Source: Salinisphaera sp. LB1
Lineage (GTDB): Bacteria; Pseudomonadota; Gammaproteobacteria; Nevskiales; Salinisphaeraceae
NCBI RefSeq assembly: GCF_003177035.1
Contig: NZ_CP029488.1
Span: 1,426,001 to 1,490,000 of the forward strand
Direction of reading: 5' to 3'
Length of the DNA stretch: 64,000 nucleotides
The notes under the pieces were generated by a model, which saw nothing but the letters and a program-made list of their open reading frames with translations, made no database searches and had not been told where the DNA came from. Position 1 is the stretch's first letter. Each line of letters starts with the position of its first letter. Made by a program: the position numbers and the translations under genes. Of the stretch, positions 62,301-64,000 are shown in pieces.

Positions 62301-63758
62301 ATGCTCATTCCCGTACTACTGGCCGGCGGCACCGGCACGCGATTGTGGCCGGCTTCGCGCCAGAGCCGACCCAAGCAGTTCCTGCCGCTGGCCGGCGGCG
62401 AGACCAGTCTGTTGTCGGCCACGCTCGAGCGCCTGCGCACGCTGGACGATCTCGGCGATGCCCTGGCCATCGGCAGCGAAGCGCATCGTTTCGTGATCGC
62501 CGAACAGATGCACGCCGCCGGGCACGACGGCCGCATCATCCTGGAGCCGGCCCCGCGCAATACCGCGGCGGCGGTGGCGGCCGCCGCCTTCGAAGCCCGT
62601 GCACGGCATGGCGAGGATGTCGAACTGCTGGTGCTGCCCACCGATCATGCGGTAGCCGATCAGGCGGCGTTCGTCGCCACAATCGAGCGCGCTCGCGCGG
62701 CCACCGGGGCCGGGCGTCTGGCGTTGTTCGGTGTTGCGCCGGATCGCCCGGAAACCGGCTATGGCTATATTCGCGCAGGGGCGCGGGTTTCCGAGGGCGT
62801 GCGCGTGGTCGATGCCTTCGTCGAGAAGCCGGATGTGGCAACCGCCGAGCGGTTTCTCGCCGCGGGCGATCACTACTGGAACAGCGGCATGTTCATGTTC
62901 CGGGCGAGCGACTACCTGGAACTACTGTCCGAGCACGCACGCGATATTTTCGACGGGGTCGCGGCGGCCTACGAGAAGGCGACCACGGATATCGATTTCC
63001 TGCGCCTGGACAAGGCCAGCTTCGAGGCCGTGCGCGCCGATTCGATCGACTACGCGGTGATGGAAAAGACCGATCGCGCGGTGATGGCTGAACTGGATGC
63101 CGCCTGGTCGGATCTGGGCAGCTGGACCACGGTCGCCCGCGCCGTCGGGCTGGATGCGCGCGGCAACAGCGCGACCGGCGACGTCTGGCTCGAGGACAGC
63201 GATGACTGCGTGGTGCGCAGTGAAGGTCGGCTGGTGGCCGCGCTCGGCACGCGCGACCAGATCATCATCGAAACCGCCGACGCTGTACTGGTGGCCGATC
63301 GCTCACGCGAGCAGGATATCAAGGCCCTGGTGGCCAAGCTGGCTGCCGCCGGCCGCAGCGAGGCCACCGCGCATCGCAAGTCGTATCGGCCGTGGGGGTC
63401 CTACCAGCAGATCGCGGCCGGGCCGCGTTTCCAGGTCAAGCATATCCGCGTGACGCCGGGCGGACGCCTGTCGCTGCAGTCGCATCATCACCGCGCCGAG
63501 CACTGGATCGTGGTGCGCGGTACCGCCAAGGTCACCTGCGACGAGCGCGAGATGCTGCTCACGGAAAACCAGTCGACCTATATCCCGCTGGGCGCCGTTC
63601 ATCGACTGGAAAACCCGGGCAAGGTAGAACTGGATCTGATCGAAGTACAATCGGGAAGCTATCTGGGCGAGGACGACATCGTGCGTTACGACGATGTGTA
63701 CGGGCGGCCCGAGCTGGAAGAACACGATACCGGCGCGGCTCCGGGCACAGGGGCCTGA
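62301..63758 (+). CDS. manC: Bifunctional mannose-1-phosphate guanylyltransferase / mannose-6-phosphate isomerase
   Basis: 485 residues, typical of AlgA/ManC/XanB type II enzymes. The N-terminal nucleotidyltransferase has VLLAGGTGTRLWPASRQSRP and KQFLPLAGG (pyrophosphorylase signature and Lys), then GYGYIRAG and FVEKPDV. The C-terminal cupin isomerase domain has YRPWGSYQQI and GGRLSLQSHHHRAEHWIVVR with the metal ligands. It makes GDP-mannose for exopolysaccharide or O-antigen. It is 29 bp before the phosphomannomutase gene, so the two form a GDP-mannose operon. Confidence 0.95.
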   Translation: MLIPVLLAGGTGTRLWPASRQSRPKQFLPLAGGETSLLSATLERLRTLDDLGDALAIGSEAHRFVIAEQMHAAGHDGRIILEPAPRNTAAAVAAAAFEARARHGEDVELLVLPTDHAVADQAAFVATIERARAATGAGRLALFGVAPDRPETGYGYIRAGARVSEGVRVVDAFVEKPDVATAERFLAAGDHYWNSGMFMFRASDYLELLSEHARDIFDGVAAAYEKATTDIDFLRLDKASFEAVRADSIDYAVMEKTDRAVMAELDAAWSDLGSWTTVARAVGLDARGNSATGDVWLEDSDDCVVRSEGRLVAALGTRDQIIIETADAVLVADRSREQDIKALVAKLAAAGRSEATAHRKSYRPWGSYQQIAAGPRFQVKHIRVTPGGRLSLQSHHHRAEHWIVVRGTAKVTCDEREMLLTENQSTYIPLGAVHRLENPGKVELDLIEVQSGSYLGEDDIVRYDDVYGRPELEEHDTGAAPGTGA

Positions 63759-63787
63759 ACCGTCCCCACACTGAAGGAGCATTACCG

Positions 63788-64000
63788 ATGGGCCAGTATT
63801 ATCCGTTTTTCAAGGCGTACGACGTCCGGGCGCGGGTGCCCGATGAACTCGACGCCGGCGTGGCGCGCCGCATCGGCCTGGCGTTCGTCGCCGAACTGGG
63901 CGCGAAGACGGTGGTAGTGGGCCGCGACATGCGCCTGTCCAGCCCCGAACTGGCCGATGCCCTGATCGACGGCCTGACCGCGGCCGGCGCCGATGTGCTC
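63788..64000 (+). CDS. Phosphomannomutase/phosphoglucomutase (AlgC-like), 5' part only
   Basis: 71 codons to the window edge, starting at ATG 63788 with AAGGAG upstream. FKAYDVRARVPDELDAGVAR followed by VVVGRDMRLSSPELADALID is the N-terminus of the alpha-D-phosphohexomutase family; the catalytic serine loop lies beyond the window. It converts mannose-6-phosphate to mannose-1-phosphate, the step between the two activities of the preceding enzyme. Confidence 0.9.
   Translation, partial: MGQYYPFFKAYDVRARVPDELDAGVARRIGLAFVAELGAKTVVVGRDMRLSSPELADALIDGLTAAGADVL

Overview
The window is chromosomal DNA of a GC-rich gammaproteobacterium and carries the replication-origin region. Gene content and order fit this: rpmH-rnpA-yidC-mnmE, then dnaA-dnaN-recF-gyrB, glyQS, glnA-ntrB-ntrC, tamAB, lptM-lysA and polA-(sRNA)-engB-dsbA. 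A halophilic, Salinisphaera-like lineage is my guess from protein style, but nothing in the sequence proves the genus.

Layout. (1) 1-2763: the 5' part of a ChaC-type gamma-glutamylcyclotransferase gene, a LysR regulator and a divergent EamA transporter. (2) 3003-10087: an accessory island between core genes. It holds an IS3-type remnant, a decayed AT-rich Kiwa (kwaA-kwaB) anti-phage operon, an ISL3-family element inserted in kwaA with a perfect 8-bp target duplication, a complete IS3-family element, a DUF2235 hydrolase overlapping a carbohydrate-binding-like ORF, and an orphan HigA-like regulator. (3) 10232-17137: the pyruvate dehydrogenase operon aceE-aceF-lpdA. Both AceF and LpdA carry two lipoyl domains. 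(4) 17282-21855: an amidoligase/class C26 peptidase pair, csbD, an IS110/IS1111-type element and a secreted glutamine cyclotransferase. (5) 21813-33676: FMN glutamate-synthase-like protein, mnmE, yidC, rnpA, rpmH, oriC and dnaA-dnaN-recF-gyrB. Candidate ParB-binding parS sites lie in aceF-aceE, twice inside recF, and inside glyS. (6) 33872-45149: gmhB, glyS, glyQ, sigma-54/NtrC-controlled glnA, ntrBC, an NRDE protein and an S9 peptidase. (7) 45342-59558: tamA-tamB, DedA, glutathione-dependent formaldehyde detoxification (adhC-fghA), lptM-lysA and polA. (8) 59692-60643: five tandem sibling small-RNA genes. (9) 60784-64000: engB, dsbA, manC/algA and the start of an algC-type phosphomannomutase gene.

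The most unusual feature is the polA-engB intergenic region. It contains five tandem units of about 190-235 bp. Each has an RpoE/AlgU-type promoter (GGAACTT-N16/17-TCTnnA or close to it), a 5' hairpin conserved in shape but not in sequence, an invariant hairpin with a CU-rich loop, a second C-rich-loop hairpin and a Rho-independent terminator. The locus is where Spot 42 lies in enterics and ErsA in Pseudomonas. The second is the wrecked Kiwa operon: without the ISL3 element kwaA reads as an intact 170-codon frame, and kwaB is split at an A_AAA_AAG heptamer followed at once by a stop codon.
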